This document shows, one piece after another, positions 23,531 to 37,945 of a stretch of DNA of 64,000 nt (its first letter is position 1; every line of letters starts with the position of its first letter). The notes under the pieces were generated by a model. It worked only from the letters and a program-made list of their open reading frames with translations. It made no database searches and was not told the origin of the DNA. Where the stretch lies: assembly GCA_949361645.1 (NCBI GenBank), contig OX442432.1, forward strand, positions 811,733-875,732, given 5' to 3'. Both the position numbers and the translations under genes were made by a program. This DNA comes from Spongilla lacustris (taxonomy: Eukaryota > Porifera > Demospongiae > Spongillida > Spongillidae).

Positions 23531-24284
23531 CCTTATACATGTCACGTGGTATATATCCTGTACACGTGATTCACCGTACAGACTGTAACATCTACATGTA
23601 GAGGTAGCTAGTATGTACCTGTATAGAAACAGACAACATTAATAACTGGAGATTAGATTGTTTCAGATATGTTTGATGGTCTAGGTTAATTGTTTTTAAA
23701 GCTCTATCCGTGTATTTCAGAAATGGCATCACCATGGCAAAACGTTAGCTGCATTGCCGGCATGTATTAATATTTTACTGCCATATCAATTCAGTAAGAT
23801 GGACAACAAGGTTATTAAGCGTTTTATTTCAGGGTGCAATATATATCATTTAAAATATTGGTCGGTGTGGAACACAATCAATGTTGAGACATTGTTACGC
23901 ACAATGATTGGACCAGGCATAGGCCTAGTGGAGGCATTTTGCATCATAAATTAAAGTTTTACTGCATCTTACAGTTTGAAGAAGTTGTGAATAATATCAC
24001 TAGAAGGTAGAGTTACTGATAGGTGTCAAACATGGCTGAACTGGTGCATGTGTATCATTGTTACACAACTGCTCTATGATTTTAACCCCATAAGCCTCTA
24101 GGGGGGTCATTAGGTTACCATAATGGTAGTCTCTATGGTAATCCCTGCATGGTAGCCTCGTTCCTTATGTCACTTTTATTATAACTCAAAACACAAAGTT
24201 ACAGCAGAAGCAGTTGGACCACACCCACACACCATTATATGTGTGTACACACATAACACCAGATATTGTGTGCTCATTTGCGGT

Positions 24285-24515
24285 TCAAGACAAAGAGGAA
24301 TAGCCATTGTTGTGCTTAATGGCTTTCCTACATGGCACAAAGGTGAAGATGAAGAAAGCCACAAACACCACACACAAGATGGCCAGCACGATCATTCCAA
24401 CTGCCAGGTCTGCTACCAGGAAGGGTAAGGTGATATGGTCCTCCAGAGCTGCAGTCCTGTTCAGCATGTAGCCCAGAGACCATCCAATGTCCTCACCATT
24501 CACCTTTTGGAGATC
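24285..24515 (-). pseudogene. Duplicated terminal exon of NTPDase gene (in unit 1)
   Basis: Nearly identical to the last exon of the complete NTPDase gene (43175-43393), including GEDIGWSLGYMLNRTAAL, the C-terminal membrane segment, the stop codon and several hundred bases of 3' flank. The match continues through the acceptor (cttttggaga) and breaks a few bases into the intron. No other NTPDase exons lie nearby, so it is an orphan exon. Confidence 0.85.
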
Positions 24516-24529
24516 TCTTAGGGCACATA

Positions 24530-24664
<135 letters not shown>

Positions 24665-25845
24665 CAAGCCACTTGTGAAACACCTTTGAAAATGAAAATG
24701 GATCAGTGTATTCAGTCTTAGAAATAAAAACAATAAGCTAGATTTGCTAATCGAGGTTTCAAGTGCAGTTTAACTATTACAGACAAAAAAAAATACTCCA
24801 CTTGCATTGATTGATTATTTGGTCAACATGCATGACTGCCTTAAAAAATTAATGTAGTTTGGTAGGTCAGTCAGTGAAAACGCTAGTTTTTATTGGATTA
24901 ACTCCAAATTGTGCATCATGCAACTCATATGACGCTTGACAAGTATGTTATAGCATTTTCGTGCTCGAGGCTCTGCACAAATGTTCAGTATTGAAATCGT
25001 ATGTGGTCCCACAATCTTCAACTCAGTCCCATGTTTTTGCCACGTCCAAATGTTATAAGTTCTATACTGATTCCTTCATTATTTAGACTTCTGCCCTTGA
25101 CAAGCTTGCCTTGTCCTAAGCAGTTTGTATCTTCTCTGTCATATAAGCTACATGTATCTGTGCTTGCATTAGTACTGCTCCACTGAAGATGCTGTGTCAT
25201 GTCATGTGTCCCTTCTTCAGCACTTACATCATATGGACATTTGTCACTTATGCCATTGCCATCAAGTTCTTCACCATCTATATCATGCAGTGTCATCTGT
25301 ATCCTCATTTCGATCATGCATCATTTAAACTATTCTGTGGTTCTTATATAATGTATTTATTTTTAAATGCAGTAATCATCCACTGCTTCTAAAAAGGTGC
25401 ACCGTCAGCTCCTGCAGCTGGTGACCTATAGAATCCCTCTCCCCCTCCTCCCCCCATCAGTAACTGTTCAGTATACTTTTTTGCTTTTCTAATTTTTTTT
25501 TAAAGGAAAGGTTAATTGCATTTTATGACTATGTTTACGCAACAAGCAATAATAATTTTATAATGCGTATATCATTGAAAAAATATGCAACTATATATAC
25601 TATAGTAAATGCATACATGTAATACTATACGGGACACTGACGTTTTTAAATTGGTCACCGAATTGATTGACATGAATATAATTATTTCGTATAGCAGACA
25701 TATTTTCTGATCTGCAAGAATTCGAGTCTATACCTCTATAATTATTATAACTTATTGCATGCATATATATATATATATACGGTCATACTAGACTATATAT
25801 TTCTGAACGCGGACGGCTATAATCAATCTCTATACGTATATATCC

Positions 25846-27485
25846 ATGTCTCTGCTGGATCTTCTACTCGCAAAGGCACTCGTAGAGAGCCTGGCGAGGG
25901 CCGCCAACCTGCCAGAAAACTTCAAGGTGTTGAGGCCTACCCCGGCCTCCTGGCGCGGATTGAAAGAGATGTGCAAACAGGGTAACAACGTCATCGCAGT
26001 CGAGATCACGAAGAGCGAAAGCCCGGCCTGTCAAAGGACTCAGCAGGCCTTTGTCAAGTTGGCAAGGGAACACGACGAACTTACATTTATCCGTGCTGAA
26101 ATTGATCAGTCCGCCTACACGTTCCCAGAGGTACACAATGATATATCTGTAGCGTTAATTGTTTTCAGTTGTATGCAGTATAGTATAACGCTATAAAGCA
26201 GCACGTACATTTATAAATAATGTAGATCGGCCGGCCGCGAGCTCTATAAGACCATATATGATTCACATACATGTATACCACTCGTGCATGCAATTATTTA
26301 AAAAATAGCCAATCCCGGATCAAACTGCATGGCTCTTATATCGCTATAATAATAATAATTATTATTATTATTATATAGGCCAATAAAAATTGAATAGACA
26401 ACCCAAGTGTGGGACGCGGAGTAAACATGCCATGCATGCACGTCTTATATATATAATTATAATTATAGTATAGAATAATAATAATCAGTAACAAAGTTTA
26501 TAGATGTCCAACGTATACTTTTTGTTCCTTTGGCTGCCGAGTCTTTTGGTGGTAGGGGAATACGGCTATGGCCAGTCAGGCCAGAATGGTGCATGGCCAA
26601 CAGGTCAGATCATGCAGCCAGCCTCATCATGCAGTGTCTTGCTGGCTATATCAAAGGCTATAACCATTGCATCACAGAAGAACAATGCCTGTGCAATGAT
26701 TGCATGCAAGGCAGCCTCTTAGTTATTGTGTTGCATGTATATATATAATATTATATATATATATATAATATATATATATATTCTTTGTGTTTCTGTGCTT
26801 TGCATGCTTGTGTAATACCAATATTATAATTATTATTATTATGGGAGGCTAAAAGTAGCCCTGGTGCGATGCAATGCCAGAGCTCTCCTAAGTATAGAGA
26901 TCGAGCATGCAGTTTAGTTTAGTAACTATATAATTTATATGTGTAGTGTAGTAGTTTTAATGTACACATAAAAAATAAATAAATAAATAAACTTTGATAA
27001 TAAGTTCAATCATTATATTATTGCATGCATGAATAGCACTTCTCAGTACTCTCGTGTATGTATAGTTCATGCATTCATGCATTCCAAGCACGTTAATTAC
27101 TGCAAGCACTGCAATCATGAATCCATTCCCGTGACGAACATGCAACTCGGGATTTGGGGGAGGTTGTGCCATTGAGGCAGATGCATGCTGTGCAGAATTA
27201 AAATTGCAGTGCTTTTCAGTTGTTATTGTTTTTTATTCTGCATGGAAAAGTCTTATCCGGCCTCTACAAAATGCATGATTCTGCGCGCCGTAAATTAAGA
27301 CGACCTCCCATGGCCCAAAGCTTTAATACTCATAATATCAATCTATTTTAGTTCCCCATCCCCGCAAATGCTTTACATGCAGGCATTGATCTGCGTAAAG
27401 TATACTGTTGCATAATTAGCTAGCGATTTCATCGCACACACACTTGCAATGCACGTATAAACACACACACACACAACACACACAC

Positions 27486-27526
<41 letters not shown>

Positions 27527-28081
27527 ACCACACCACAGCTCCGTGAAGATCTTGGTAACGTTCAGTTCACGCCCACTTTTGTATTCGCATTCTTCAATGA
27601 TGACGGTACGGAGTATGCCAAATTCGAAGGGGAAGACGAGATAACCCGTGGTATACAAAGTGGACAAATCAATGGAGTCATAAAGGAGCTGATGGAGCGA
27701 AGAATGAAACTGAAAGTGGTTGAAGGGGTGGCGGAACTCGCAGCCAAGATGATGGTCATGCGGATGGTCGGGGAAGCCGTGGCGAGCGATTCGTCGAGGA
27801 TAAATGAAACGGCCAAAACTGTCTGCGAGCTGTGCAAGGACTCGTTCCCCAACCCTGTAACCTATCACATGAAGACGGCCCATCCGGGATGCGGAAGGGA
27901 TGCGGGAAGATACGGATATGACAAAACTGGCGTATATCGTGGTGGTTGGCGTGGAGACTGTGGAGATGGCGGGAGTGGAATATGCACGTGGTATCTCATG
28001 TGCAAGGAATGTCGTACGAGGCATCTGGCTAGACGTGCTGGAGGCAATAAGAGTGATGATTCCGAGTGTGTGGTATCCTGA
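25846..28081 (+). CDS. Thioredoxin-like/PHR-type Cys-His protein, copy 2
   Basis: Exons 25846-26130 and 27539-28081, phase 0, 275 aa. Exon 1 encodes the same residues as copy 1. Exon 2 differs by one visible residue (GRDAGRYGY against GRDAGGYGY). The SPAC active-site change, the TPTF segment and all Cys/His positions of the C-terminal domain are the same. Introns are alignable base by base with copy 1 except for microsatellites. This indicates a recent duplication, or haplotype copies joined during assembly. Confidence 0.8.
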
Positions 28082-28837
28082 CCTTATACATGTCACGTGG
28101 TATATATCCTGTACACGTGATTCACCGTACAGACTGTAACATCTACATGTAGAGGTAGCTAGTATGTACCTGTATAGAAACAGACAACATTAATAACTGG
28201 AGATTAGATTGTTTCAGATATGTTTGATGGTCTAGGTTAATTGTTTTTAAAGCTCTATCCGTGTATTTCAGAAATGGCATCACCATGGCAAAACGTTAGC
28301 TGCATTGCCGGCATGTATTAATATTTTACTGCCATATCAATTCAGTAAGATGGACAACAAGGTTATTAAGCGTTTTATTTCAGGGTGCAATATATATCAT
28401 TTAAAATATTGGTCGGTGTGGAACACAATCAATGTTGAGACATTGTTACGCACAATGATTGGACCAGGCATAGGCCTAGTGGAGGCATTTTGCATCATAA
28501 ATTAAAGTTTTACTGCATCTTACAGTTTGAAGAAGTTGTGAATAATATCACTAGAAGGTAGAGTTACTGATAGGTGTCAAACATGGCTGAACTGGTGCAT
28601 GTGTATCATTGTTACACAACTGCTCTATGATTTTAACCCCATAAGCCTCTAGGGGGGTCATTAGGTTACCATAATGGTAGTCTCTATGGTAATCCCTGCA
28701 TGGTAGCCTCGTTCCTTATGTCACTTTTATTATAACTCAAAACACAAAGTTACAGCAGAAGCAGTTGGACCACACACCCACACACCATTATATGTGTGTA
28801 CACACATAACACCAGATATTGTGTGCTCATTTGCGGT

Positions 28838-29070
28838 TCAAGACAAAGAGGAATAGCCATTGTTGTGCTTAATGGCTTTCCTACATGGCACAAAGGTGAA
28901 GATGAAGAAAGCCACAAACACCACACACAAGATGGCCAGCACGATCATTCCAACTGCCAGGTCTGCTACCAGGAAGGGTAAGGTGATATGGTCCTCCAGA
29001 GCTGCAGTCCTGTTCAGCATGTAGCCCAGAGACCATCCAATGTCCTCACCATTCACCTTTTGGAGATCTC
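28838..29070 (-). pseudogene. Duplicated terminal exon of NTPDase gene (in unit 2)
   Basis: Same orphan exon as at 24285-24515: open frame for the last 72 residues with the membrane segment and stop, its acceptor retained, no upstream exons. Confidence 0.85.
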
Positions 29071-29082
29071 TTAGGGCACATA

Positions 29083-29087
<5 letters not shown>

Positions 29088-29177
<90 letters not shown>

Positions 29178-29190
29178 GCATGTGTGTGTC
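29088..29190. repeat. (TG)n microsatellite, unit 2
   Basis: About 45 TG dinucleotides at the end of unit 2, equivalent to the tract at 24536-24664. Confidence 0.97.
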
Positions 29191-30378
29191 AAGCCACTTG
29201 TGAAACACCTTTGAAAATGAAGATGGATCAGTGTATTCAGTCTTAGAAATAAAAACAATAAGCTAGATTTGCTAATCGAGGTTTCAAGTGCAGTTTAACT
29301 ATTACAGACAAAAAAAAATACTCCACTTGCATTGATTGATTATTTGGTCAACATGCATGACTGCCTTAAAAAATTAATGTAGTTTGGTAGGTCAGTCAGT
29401 GAAAACGCTAGTTTTTATTGGATTAACTCCAAATTGTGCATCATGCAACTCATATGACGCTTGACAAGTATGTTATAGCATTTTCGTGCTCGAGGCTCTG
29501 CACAAATGTTCAGTATTAAAATCGTATGTGGTCCCACAATCTTCAACTCAGTCCCATGTTTTTGCCACGTCCAAATGTTATAAGCTTTATACTGATTCCT
29601 TCATTATTTAGACTTCTACCCTTGACGAGCTTGCCTTGTCCTAAGCAGTTTGTATCTTCTCTGTCATATAAGCTACATGTATCTGTGCTTGCATTAGTAC
29701 TGCTCCACTGAAGATGCTGTGTCATGTCATGTGTCCCTTCTTCAGCACTTACATCATATGGACATTTGTCACTTATGCCATTGCCATCAAGTTCTTCACC
29801 ATCTATATCATGCAGTGTCATCTGTATCCTCATTTCGATCATGCATCATTTAAACTATTCTGTGGTTCTTATATAATGTATTTATTTTTAAATGCAGTAA
29901 TCATCCACTGCTTCTAAAAAGGTGCACTGTCAGCTCCTGCAGCTGGTGACCTATAGAATCCCTCTCCCCCTCCTCCCCCCCATCAGTAACTGTTCAGTAT
30001 ACTTTTTTGCTTTTCTAATTTTTTTTTAAAGGAAAGGTTAATTGCATTTTATGACTATGTTTACGCAACAAGCAATATAATTTTAAAATGCGTATATCAT
30101 TGAAAAAATATGCAACTATATATACTATAGTAAATGCATACATGTAATACTATACGGGACACTGACGTTTTAAAATTGGTCCCCGAATTGATTGACATGA
30201 ATATAATTATTTCGTATAGCAGACATATTTTCTGATCTGCAAGAATTCGAGTCTATACCTCTATAATTATTATAACTTATTGCATGCATATATAATTATA
30301 TATATATATATACGGTCATACTAGACTATATATTTCTGAACGCGGACGGCTATAATCAATCTCTATACGTATATATCC

Positions 30379-32636
30379 ATGTCTCTGCTGGATCTTCTAC
30401 TCGCAAAGGCACTCGTAGAGAGCCTGGCGAGGGCCGCCAACCTGCCAGAAAACTTCAAGGTGTTGAGGCCTACCCCGGCCTCCTGGCGCGGGTTGAAAGA
30501 GATGTGCAAACAGGGTAACAACGTCATTGCAGTTGAGATCACGAAGAGCGAAAGCCCAGCCTGTCAAAGGACTCAGCAGGTCTTTGTCAAGTTGGCAAGG
30601 GAACACGACGAACTTACATTTATCCGTGCTGAAATTGATCAGTCCGGCTACACTTTCCCAGAGGTACATACTCATGTAGTGCGTGCTGTTTAATTGTTTT
30701 CGGTTGTGCGATCAGTCAGTGCACTGTATTAGTATAATTATAATTATAAGGGTGACATTCAGCAGACCGGTCATTGTTCTTTATTTTTAAAAGTATTCCC
30801 TTTACTTATTTAGTTATCGTGTATAATGTATTGTGTAAGACAAACATACAAATAGACATATGAGATATATACAACACTTAATACATAGTACACATATGCC
30901 AGAAAATTATGATGAACAAAAAATTGATCATTAGAGCAGGATAATAACAGCACACTAAATAATAAGTACTAATCAAACAGATTATTACAAACCTAACACA
31001 TATTCTACTCAAACGACTGGGGCAGACTTCTAGCCTGATAGATCCATCGAGAGTCCTTAGTTTACCTGGTCTCGTACCCAGGTTTATATGTCTGGGTACG
31101 AGATTAAAGTTATTATCCAACCATGTAAGCATTATATCATAATGTATGTAAAATAGCTCTTGCTATGCAACAACTCAGCACCAGACTATAAGTCTGCCAT
31201 AAACGTCAGCAGTGACCTTAATGTAATAATAATAATCATCATTATTTGGACTTTAATACTTTAGCATGTTTTGAATGACCCAAAGTGCTCTGAGTTGGGC
31301 TGGAAATGCACACCACTAGCAGTGGAGACCTATGGCTGCTGGGGTGCTGAGGCTAGGGAAACACTTTCACGTCTTGCCACTCGTCTGGCCATACCCATGA
31401 GGTGCACCAAGTCCCAGGCCACTGCTTCCATTTATGGCAGACTCAGCCTCACTTTGGTGAGGTCCTGTGCTAGAGCTCTGCTGTCAAGAGCTGGACCTTC
31501 ATTGGTCCTTTCTGGTTGACAGTATCTTATTTATCGTGTTGTTTCTATTATTATTGATACTACATTAATAACAACACACTAAATAATAACTACTTATCAA
31601 ACAGATTATTACAACATTAAATTATTATTATTATTATTTACATACATGATTAATAGCCTAACAGATGTCATAATAATAATAATAAATATAAATACATGCA
31701 ATTTTCTATATACCACTCGTGCAACTATTACACGATATCACTGAAATTGGCCTATTTTATATCGCTTAATTACTACTGGTTTTTAATATACGGCACGTGC
31801 ACTCATCCTTTCTTGAGTGCTTTATAACTGAATGCTCGACGTGCGTGGTGTTTATCAAGCGAAGTGCATACAATTGTACAGACTTTTCCAAGCCATGATG
31901 GAGGATAGGGTGTGCCATTGAGGCAGATCCTGTATACGTAAAACGTGCATGCAGTAATGGCATTTGCACAATTGCAGCCCTTGCAGTCACTATACACACA
32001 ATGACCTTCAAGAAAGGAGTACTGTATTCAATAGTATAGCGGACAAATACGTCTAGTCGTCTCAATGATGAGTTATGATGAACTTTGTGCGCCAGCTTGT
32101 AATTTAAATTGGAAATCGCATACATGTAGTAATATATTTTATACGCTCGCGCGCTAGCTAGCTGATGTAAATGTATCCGCGCCAGTGTGCATCAATGCAT
32201 ATGCACGATGATTTTTTAAGCATCTTAGCTATACTATTAATAGTATATGTGCAAGACTCGATCATACACGCTATAGCCTCACCGGCTAGCAGTTTTTTTT
32301 GTGTCAATTACGACTAGGAGGGTGAAGGAAGGGGAGCGCTACATGCAGAATCGAAGGAGTTATCTGGCATTAAGGCACTGAATTTGTACTGAACTAGCCA
32401 TATACATTTCAACGCAAGCGTTTGTCTTTCTTTTGCTCTGTCCTGCGTGGAAAATGGCATATAAGGTCCCTTTTCGATTCACTGCATGCAGCCCCTTCCC
32501 CAGTTCTTACAATATTGAATGTGCTCTAATATCCATGATCCGACTGCCCATGCAAAGCTTAAAATATTTTATATTATCTCAGACCACCTTGCAACTGTTT
32601 CAATTTTGGTTAATTACTGATCACCGGCACACACGT

Positions 32637-32715
<79 letters not shown>

Positions 32716-33332
32716 TACATATACATGTATATACACATACACACACCACACACACACACACACCACACACCACACCACAGCTCCGTGAAGATCTTGGTAA
32801 GGTTCAGGTCACACCCACTTTTGTATTCGCATTCTTCAATGATGACGGTACCGAGTATGCCAAATTCGAAGGGGAAGACGAGATCACCCGTGGTATACAA
32901 AGTGGACAAATCAATGGAGTCATAAAGGAGCTGATGGAGCGAAGAATGAAACTGAAAGTGGTTGAAGGGGTGGCGGAACTCGCAGCCAAGATGATGGTCA
33001 TGCGGATGGTCGGGGAAGCCGTGGCAAGCGATTCGTCGAAGAGAAATGAAACGGCCAAAACGGTCTGCGAGCTGTGCAAGGATTCGTTCCCCAACCCTGT
33101 AACCTATCACATGAAGACGGCCCATCCGGGATGCGGAAGGGATGCGGGAGGATACGGATATGACAAAACTGGCGCATATCGTGGTGGTTGGCGTGGAGAC
33201 TGTGGAGATGGCGGGAGTGGAATATGCACGTGGTATCTCATGTGCAAAGAATGTCGTATGAGGCATCTGGCTAGACGTGCTGGAGGCAATAAAAACGTCG
33301 ACAGAAAAGGTGATAATTGTGTGGTATCTTGA
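30379..33332 (+). CDS. Thioredoxin-like/PHR-type Cys-His protein, copy 3
   Basis: Exons 30379-30663 and 32781-33332, phase 0, 278 aa. It differs from copies 1 and 2 at several residues (RTQQVFV, DQSGYTF, KVQVTPTF, SKRNETAK, CRMRHLA) and has a different tail (NKNVDRKGDNCVVS). The single-cysteine SPAC site and the CELC...HPGCG...CTWYLMCKEC domain are intact, so the ligand residues are under constraint. The intron is 2.1 kb and holds a retroelement fragment plus a long (CA)n that ends at the acceptor. This is the older, more diverged paralogue. Confidence 0.8.
31265..31517 (+). pseudogene. Retroelement C-terminal fragment in copy-3 intron
   Basis: Reads NDPKCSELGWKCTPLAVETY, then RLATRLAIPMRCTKSQATAS and IYGRLSLTLVRSCARALLSR. 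This is the extreme C-terminus of the retroelement family. It is flanked by AT-rich tracts and has no RT region. Confidence 0.8.
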
Positions 33333-34107
33333 CCTATGCATAAGTGGTAACTGTGTAGCAGGTAGAGTTAGCTAGTATGTACCTGTATAGACACAGGCTA
33401 ACAGGAGATTACGTTGTTTCATGCAGTTATGAGCACATGCAGAGCATCGAGAACACGGGTGGAGGTCATATATGTGTATGCAGTATATGCATGCAGTATG
33501 TGGGACAGTGGGAGCGACTGGGTCATGCATATACACACGTATATGTGCAACTGAGGTAAGGTGCAGCCAAAACTCTTATTAGCAATGAGCACTAAGAAAA
33601 GACCAGACAAGTCAATGATATAAATGCGCACAAAAGGTCACATACACTGCATGAAAAAATACAGTCAATAATACAAATGAGTACAACGGTCTACCGTCGC
33701 ATACACTGCATGAAAAGACCATGCAGACAATGATACAAATGAGTAGAAAGGTTACATACACTGTATGAAAAAAACCAGACAGTTTGTATGATTATAATTA
33801 TTGAATTAAGGTAACAAGGGTCTAAGGACTATTTCATTTTCCATTGTTATTAAACCCTTGTTTCCCTGCTTTTCACACCACTTTGCCTTTAAATCCTATA
33901 TATACCACCAACTTTCTCATAGAGAATGTTTTATTTACTTGTGAGACAATAAGAAGTCACAGATTAGCCTTGGCTCGGAGATGGATGTTCTTCCCCATCC
34001 TGGCCAACCACAAGAACCTGCAAATGGGCCCACCATCTGGTATGGCCATAGCTACTATGATGCCCTCATTCCGTGCAATGTACTTTTATAACTCAAAACA
34101 CAAAGTT

Positions 34108-34147
<40 letters not shown>

Positions 34148-34560
34148 GTAATTATATACAATCTAACATACTACTAATTGTAACACACCCTCAAATTTAC
34201 TCATTGTGTGTGTATTTGTGTGTTGTGTATGTGTTCAAATAAGTTGCTATCTTTTCTTTGTACCAATATACTACCTGCTACTATTAGCTCCTAGATTGTT
34301 GCAAAAAAAAAAACGTGAAAAACATTTGAGGTAAGAGCCACAATCAACATAGGTTCTCTACCAATTTCCAATAAATGTACAGCAGCTACTGTTGATTTGC
34401 ATGCGTAGGTCTTCTTACAAATATGGCCTGCAGTGTATGCTTCTTGGTGAAACCATCAGGTTGACCCCACTGTACCCAATTCATGATTCACTGATGTACA
34501 TTGTAATCTAAGCAAGCCTACATGCTACAGTTGGAGTGGCTCGACTAATCAGCCACACAC
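33333..34560. other. Intergenic with short tandem repeat
   Basis: Three imperfect copies of a ~60-bp unit (atacaaatgagtacaa...catacactgcatgaaaa) lie at about 33600-33782. A (CA)n tract lies at 34112-34146. The text ataactcaaaacacaaagtt near 34090 is shared with the 3' flanks of the NTPDase terminal exons. No gene seen. Confidence 0.6.
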
Positions 34561-34580
34561 ATACTTAATGACTTCCAGGT

Positions 34581-36558
34581 TCATGCTTTTAAACTTGTAT
34601 AAGACTTCATCCTTCTGCCGTACACCAGAAAGATGGCTGCCACTAACAGGAACACCACACACAGTATGGCCAAGATGACCAAGCCAGCCACCAAGCCTGC
34701 CAGTGGGAAGGGCGTGGTGACACTGCCCTTTAGACCGGCAGTCCTGTTCAGTATGTAGCCCAGTGACCATCCAATGTCCACACCGTTCACCTTTTGAAGA
34801 AAAACACCATCATACTATTTCTAAAGTACCACACCATCTCTTTCCCTCCCTCTCAATAGATCTCCTAACACTACCATGCATATGCACCATGCAATGATGG
34901 TTTTCCCTCTTCCTCCATCCTCCTCTTCCTCCATCCCCCTCTCTCCATCCTTCCCCACTCTTCCATTCCCCTTCACCCATCCCTTCACTTTTCTGCTCCC
35001 TCCTCCCTTCCTCCTTCCCCCCTCCATACACCATGCTGTACTGACCGTACTGTTGAAGTAAAATGTCCAGTCTGTGGCACTGCCGAAGCCTAGCACATTC
35101 TGAAGCATGAAGAGAGTGTACATACCACTGAAGCAGGTACCCCCAACAAAGGTTACATTGGAGGGAGAAGGTAGTGGGGTATTGCAGAAATTGAATACTG
35201 TTGAATTGTAGCTATTGAAGTTTGAACTGATGGGCAGAGGAGTCAAAGTATGATAAATATCTCTTGCTGCATAGTAGAAGACAGAGATTCCCTACAAGAG
35301 ACATTAAAAGGTGAATATGACATAATGGTCATGTGATAGTCACATCATGATCATGTCAGGTGGTTCGTAAGTGATGTTGGTCGTGCAATAATGGGAAATG
35401 GGGCCAAATTTCAATTTTGGGAAGATGATCAAACTGACCATTACCCAGTAATGATAAAGGTGGCATTATGTGAGGGTGGCCATTATGTGATGGATGATCA
35501 AGGTGGCCATTATGTGATGGATGATCAAGATGGCCATTATGTGATGGATGTGTAATGGGGTCATGTAATGAATGATGGATGGTCTCATATCGAGAGTTAC
35601 GTTACATGCATAGGATTTCACCCCAATTATGAAGTCATTAAAAATGACCCACTATTAACAAGACTCCTGACGATCGGTCAAGCTTATCTGGAAAGCAGAC
35701 TTGGGTAATAAAGTTTTGCTGGTATCAATACCTTTATATATTAAAACTGTTTATACATGTGGCCATAGAGTCTAGCACCTAGAGAACTGATTACAATGTA
35801 AATGATTTTCTGCACACCAACTTTAGATAGTAACCAGTGTTTCTTAATTGCAAGTTGCACACCAGGCTACCGAGATGGAAGTCATGTGATGGGTATCATG
35901 TGATGGATGATGGGTGGGTGATCATGTGATAACAATTAGCGATGGCAATAGAAAGTTAAGCTGTCTATACATGTTAAAACAGGTAACAATATATATGAAA
36001 TCACGTAAGTCTTACAATATGTGCACTGTACCACATAAGCAAACAAATGAATGTACACTATATGTGCATGTGTGTGAGTGAATGTATCCTTACCACATAG
36101 TTTCCCTGGATCTTCATCACATTGGGCTGCACAATCTTATTGAATAGCCTGTTTACCAAGTCTTGACATTGTGCACTATTCCCAGTCCCATTGAAGAAGT
36201 AGCTTGAGGCAGTACCACTCCTAGCCTTGACACAGTCTCCATCGTATATTGAACTGCTCAAATAGATATGGGAGTAGTTGACTGGGAAACATGGGTTGGT
36301 TATGACGGACACCTGCACACAGAGAGAGAGAACAAGGAATACTGAGATACATTCTCTTAGAGAAAGTGTTGAGGTATTTAAAGCAAAGAAGGGTGAAACC
36401 ATAAAGAAACGATTCTCATATTTAGCCCCTCTGTTTGTGAAGACTGATTATTTAATGTTTCCTAATGATTCCGACTCATAGCACGGCTTGTACAGCACTA
36501 TGGCCTGCAACCAACTTTCTCATTGAGAACGTTATTGTTTCATTATGAGATGATTTAC

Positions 36559-36633
<75 letters not shown>

Positions 36634-37945
36634 ACATTGAGGGTTAAACAAGAAATACTATGTTTCCATTAAAAAACAAGCTTTCTAGACATGTATGAAA
36701 AGAGGTATGAAGATTTATATCACTTTAAAAAATTGGTTTAGGATGTAGAACAACAATCGGGGAAACAAGGGAAATTACGAAGTTATGCAATGATGAATTT
36801 GAATATTACATACCTAAATCCACCTATAGTGTTTCTTAAACTTGCTATTTAAATTTATATAATTCATCATTGCATAACTTCTGTAATCCCTTGTTTCCAA
36901 AATTGTTTTCTCCCCCCCCCCCCCCCCCCCCAGAGCAATCTTATCTTGCACTATGCCTGCAGCTTAGTGAAGTATACTGAAACTGAAACTGGTTTGCATG
37001 CAGGTGCATGTTGTTCCAGACCTCACCATATATGGCGAGTTACCCTCTGCAGGGCAGGCAGCCTTTAAGTGGTGCTCAGGTCCTCATAGAGGGGTCAGGC
37101 CGATTACTACATAATAGCTATGCAAATATATATATACATGTGCAATGTACATGTGCCACCCATGTATGTGCAAGAGTGGGCAAGGGCCTCTGCTGGCCTT
37201 GTGTGTCCTTTTCCTGGTATAGGCTGTGCTAAACATGTGCATGGGTGTGCTCGTGCACCAAAATAACAGATCTCTCAGGATATATAGAACTGACATTTGG
37301 TTGGCTGCTGATGAGGTAATCTAGCAGGCTGGACTCGGCCCTGTCTCTTCCATAGCAGAGGTAGCTGCATGAACACACAGTGTAGCCCCGACCAGAGAGT
37401 ATGCCAGAGGTGAGGTTACAGTAGCCAGGTGGTACAGGGCCACCCTTGTACTCAGAGGCTATCTGGATTGATGCCCCTCCCATGTCAAGCACACCGTTGG
37501 TTGTGCCTGCCTACAGCAGGTGGAGAAAATGGTGGCTTGTTAAAATGGCTGACCCTGTTCATGCACTTACCTGGAGCATGTTCTTGCTGAGGTAGTTCAG
37601 TGTGTCCCATGCGTACAGGCCTTCCTCAATACCAGTGATAATCTCTGCGGCAACAAATTTGAAAGGTTGTGCTAAAGAGCTTGCAATGGATTGAAATATT
37701 TCATAGGTAGCAGTGGGATTGACGTCTCTTTAGGGTGGCACAGGAAGCAAGTGAGAGGAAGGGATGTGAAGCAGCACACTAGAGGTAATGGGCACCATAC
37801 CTTGCAATTCTCATCCCAGCAGTTGCACCAAGGAACACTGGGGTGTTGGCCACGTTTCCACTTACATACGGAACTGCTTGTCCAACCAGTAGTGAGAGGT
37901 TTGGTCCAGCTGCTGAAGGATGTGCAATATAGCTACCAAGGGAGG
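34581..37945 (-). CDS. Ectonucleoside triphosphate diphosphohydrolase (CD39 type), gene A, N-terminal exons not found
   Basis: Six exons correspond one to one with exons 3-8 of gene B: 37801-37945, 37571-37727, 37295-37510, 36094-36312, 35046-35291 and 34581-34790, all in phase. Apyrase-conserved segments are present: LGATAGMR (ACR2), AAEIITGIEEGLYAW (ACR3), LDMGGASIQIA (ACR4), GWSLGYILNRT (ACR5) and a C-terminal membrane segment. Such enzymes hydrolyse extracellular ATP and ADP. Exons for the N-terminal membrane anchor and ACR1 (DAGSSHT) should lie above 37945 but I could not find them before gene B. Either the gene has lost its 5' end or those exons are far away or diverged. Every visible exon keeps an open frame, so loss of function, if any, would be recent. 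Confidence 0.8.
36556..36633. repeat. (TG)n microsatellite, NTPDase A intron
   Basis: About 35 TG/GT dinucleotides with one TATA interruption, in the intron between the ACR4 exon and the next exon. Confidence 0.97.
36750..36900. mobile_element. MITE, family A copy 2
   Basis: Inverted arms ggaaacaagggaaattacga and agttatgcaatgatgaattt pair with aattcatcattgcataactt and ctgtaatcccttgtttcc. It lies in an intron of NTPDase gene A. The ends match those of the 63.75-kb copy. Confidence 0.75.

Larger units (their letters stand above)
24668..29192. repeat. Tandem segmental duplication, unit 2
   Basis: Repeats unit 1 with nearly the same sequence, including the Trx/PHR-type gene, both untranslated flanks and the orphan NTPDase exon. 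The offset between gene copies is 4568 bp at the start codon. Confidence 0.9.
29195..33560. repeat. Tandem segmental duplication, unit 3 (diverged)
   Basis: Starts like units 1 and 2 and stays alignable through exon 1 of the gene. The intron then differs: it carries a retroelement fragment and new sequence. Exon 2 is again similar. There is no orphan NTPDase exon downstream of this copy. Confidence 0.8.
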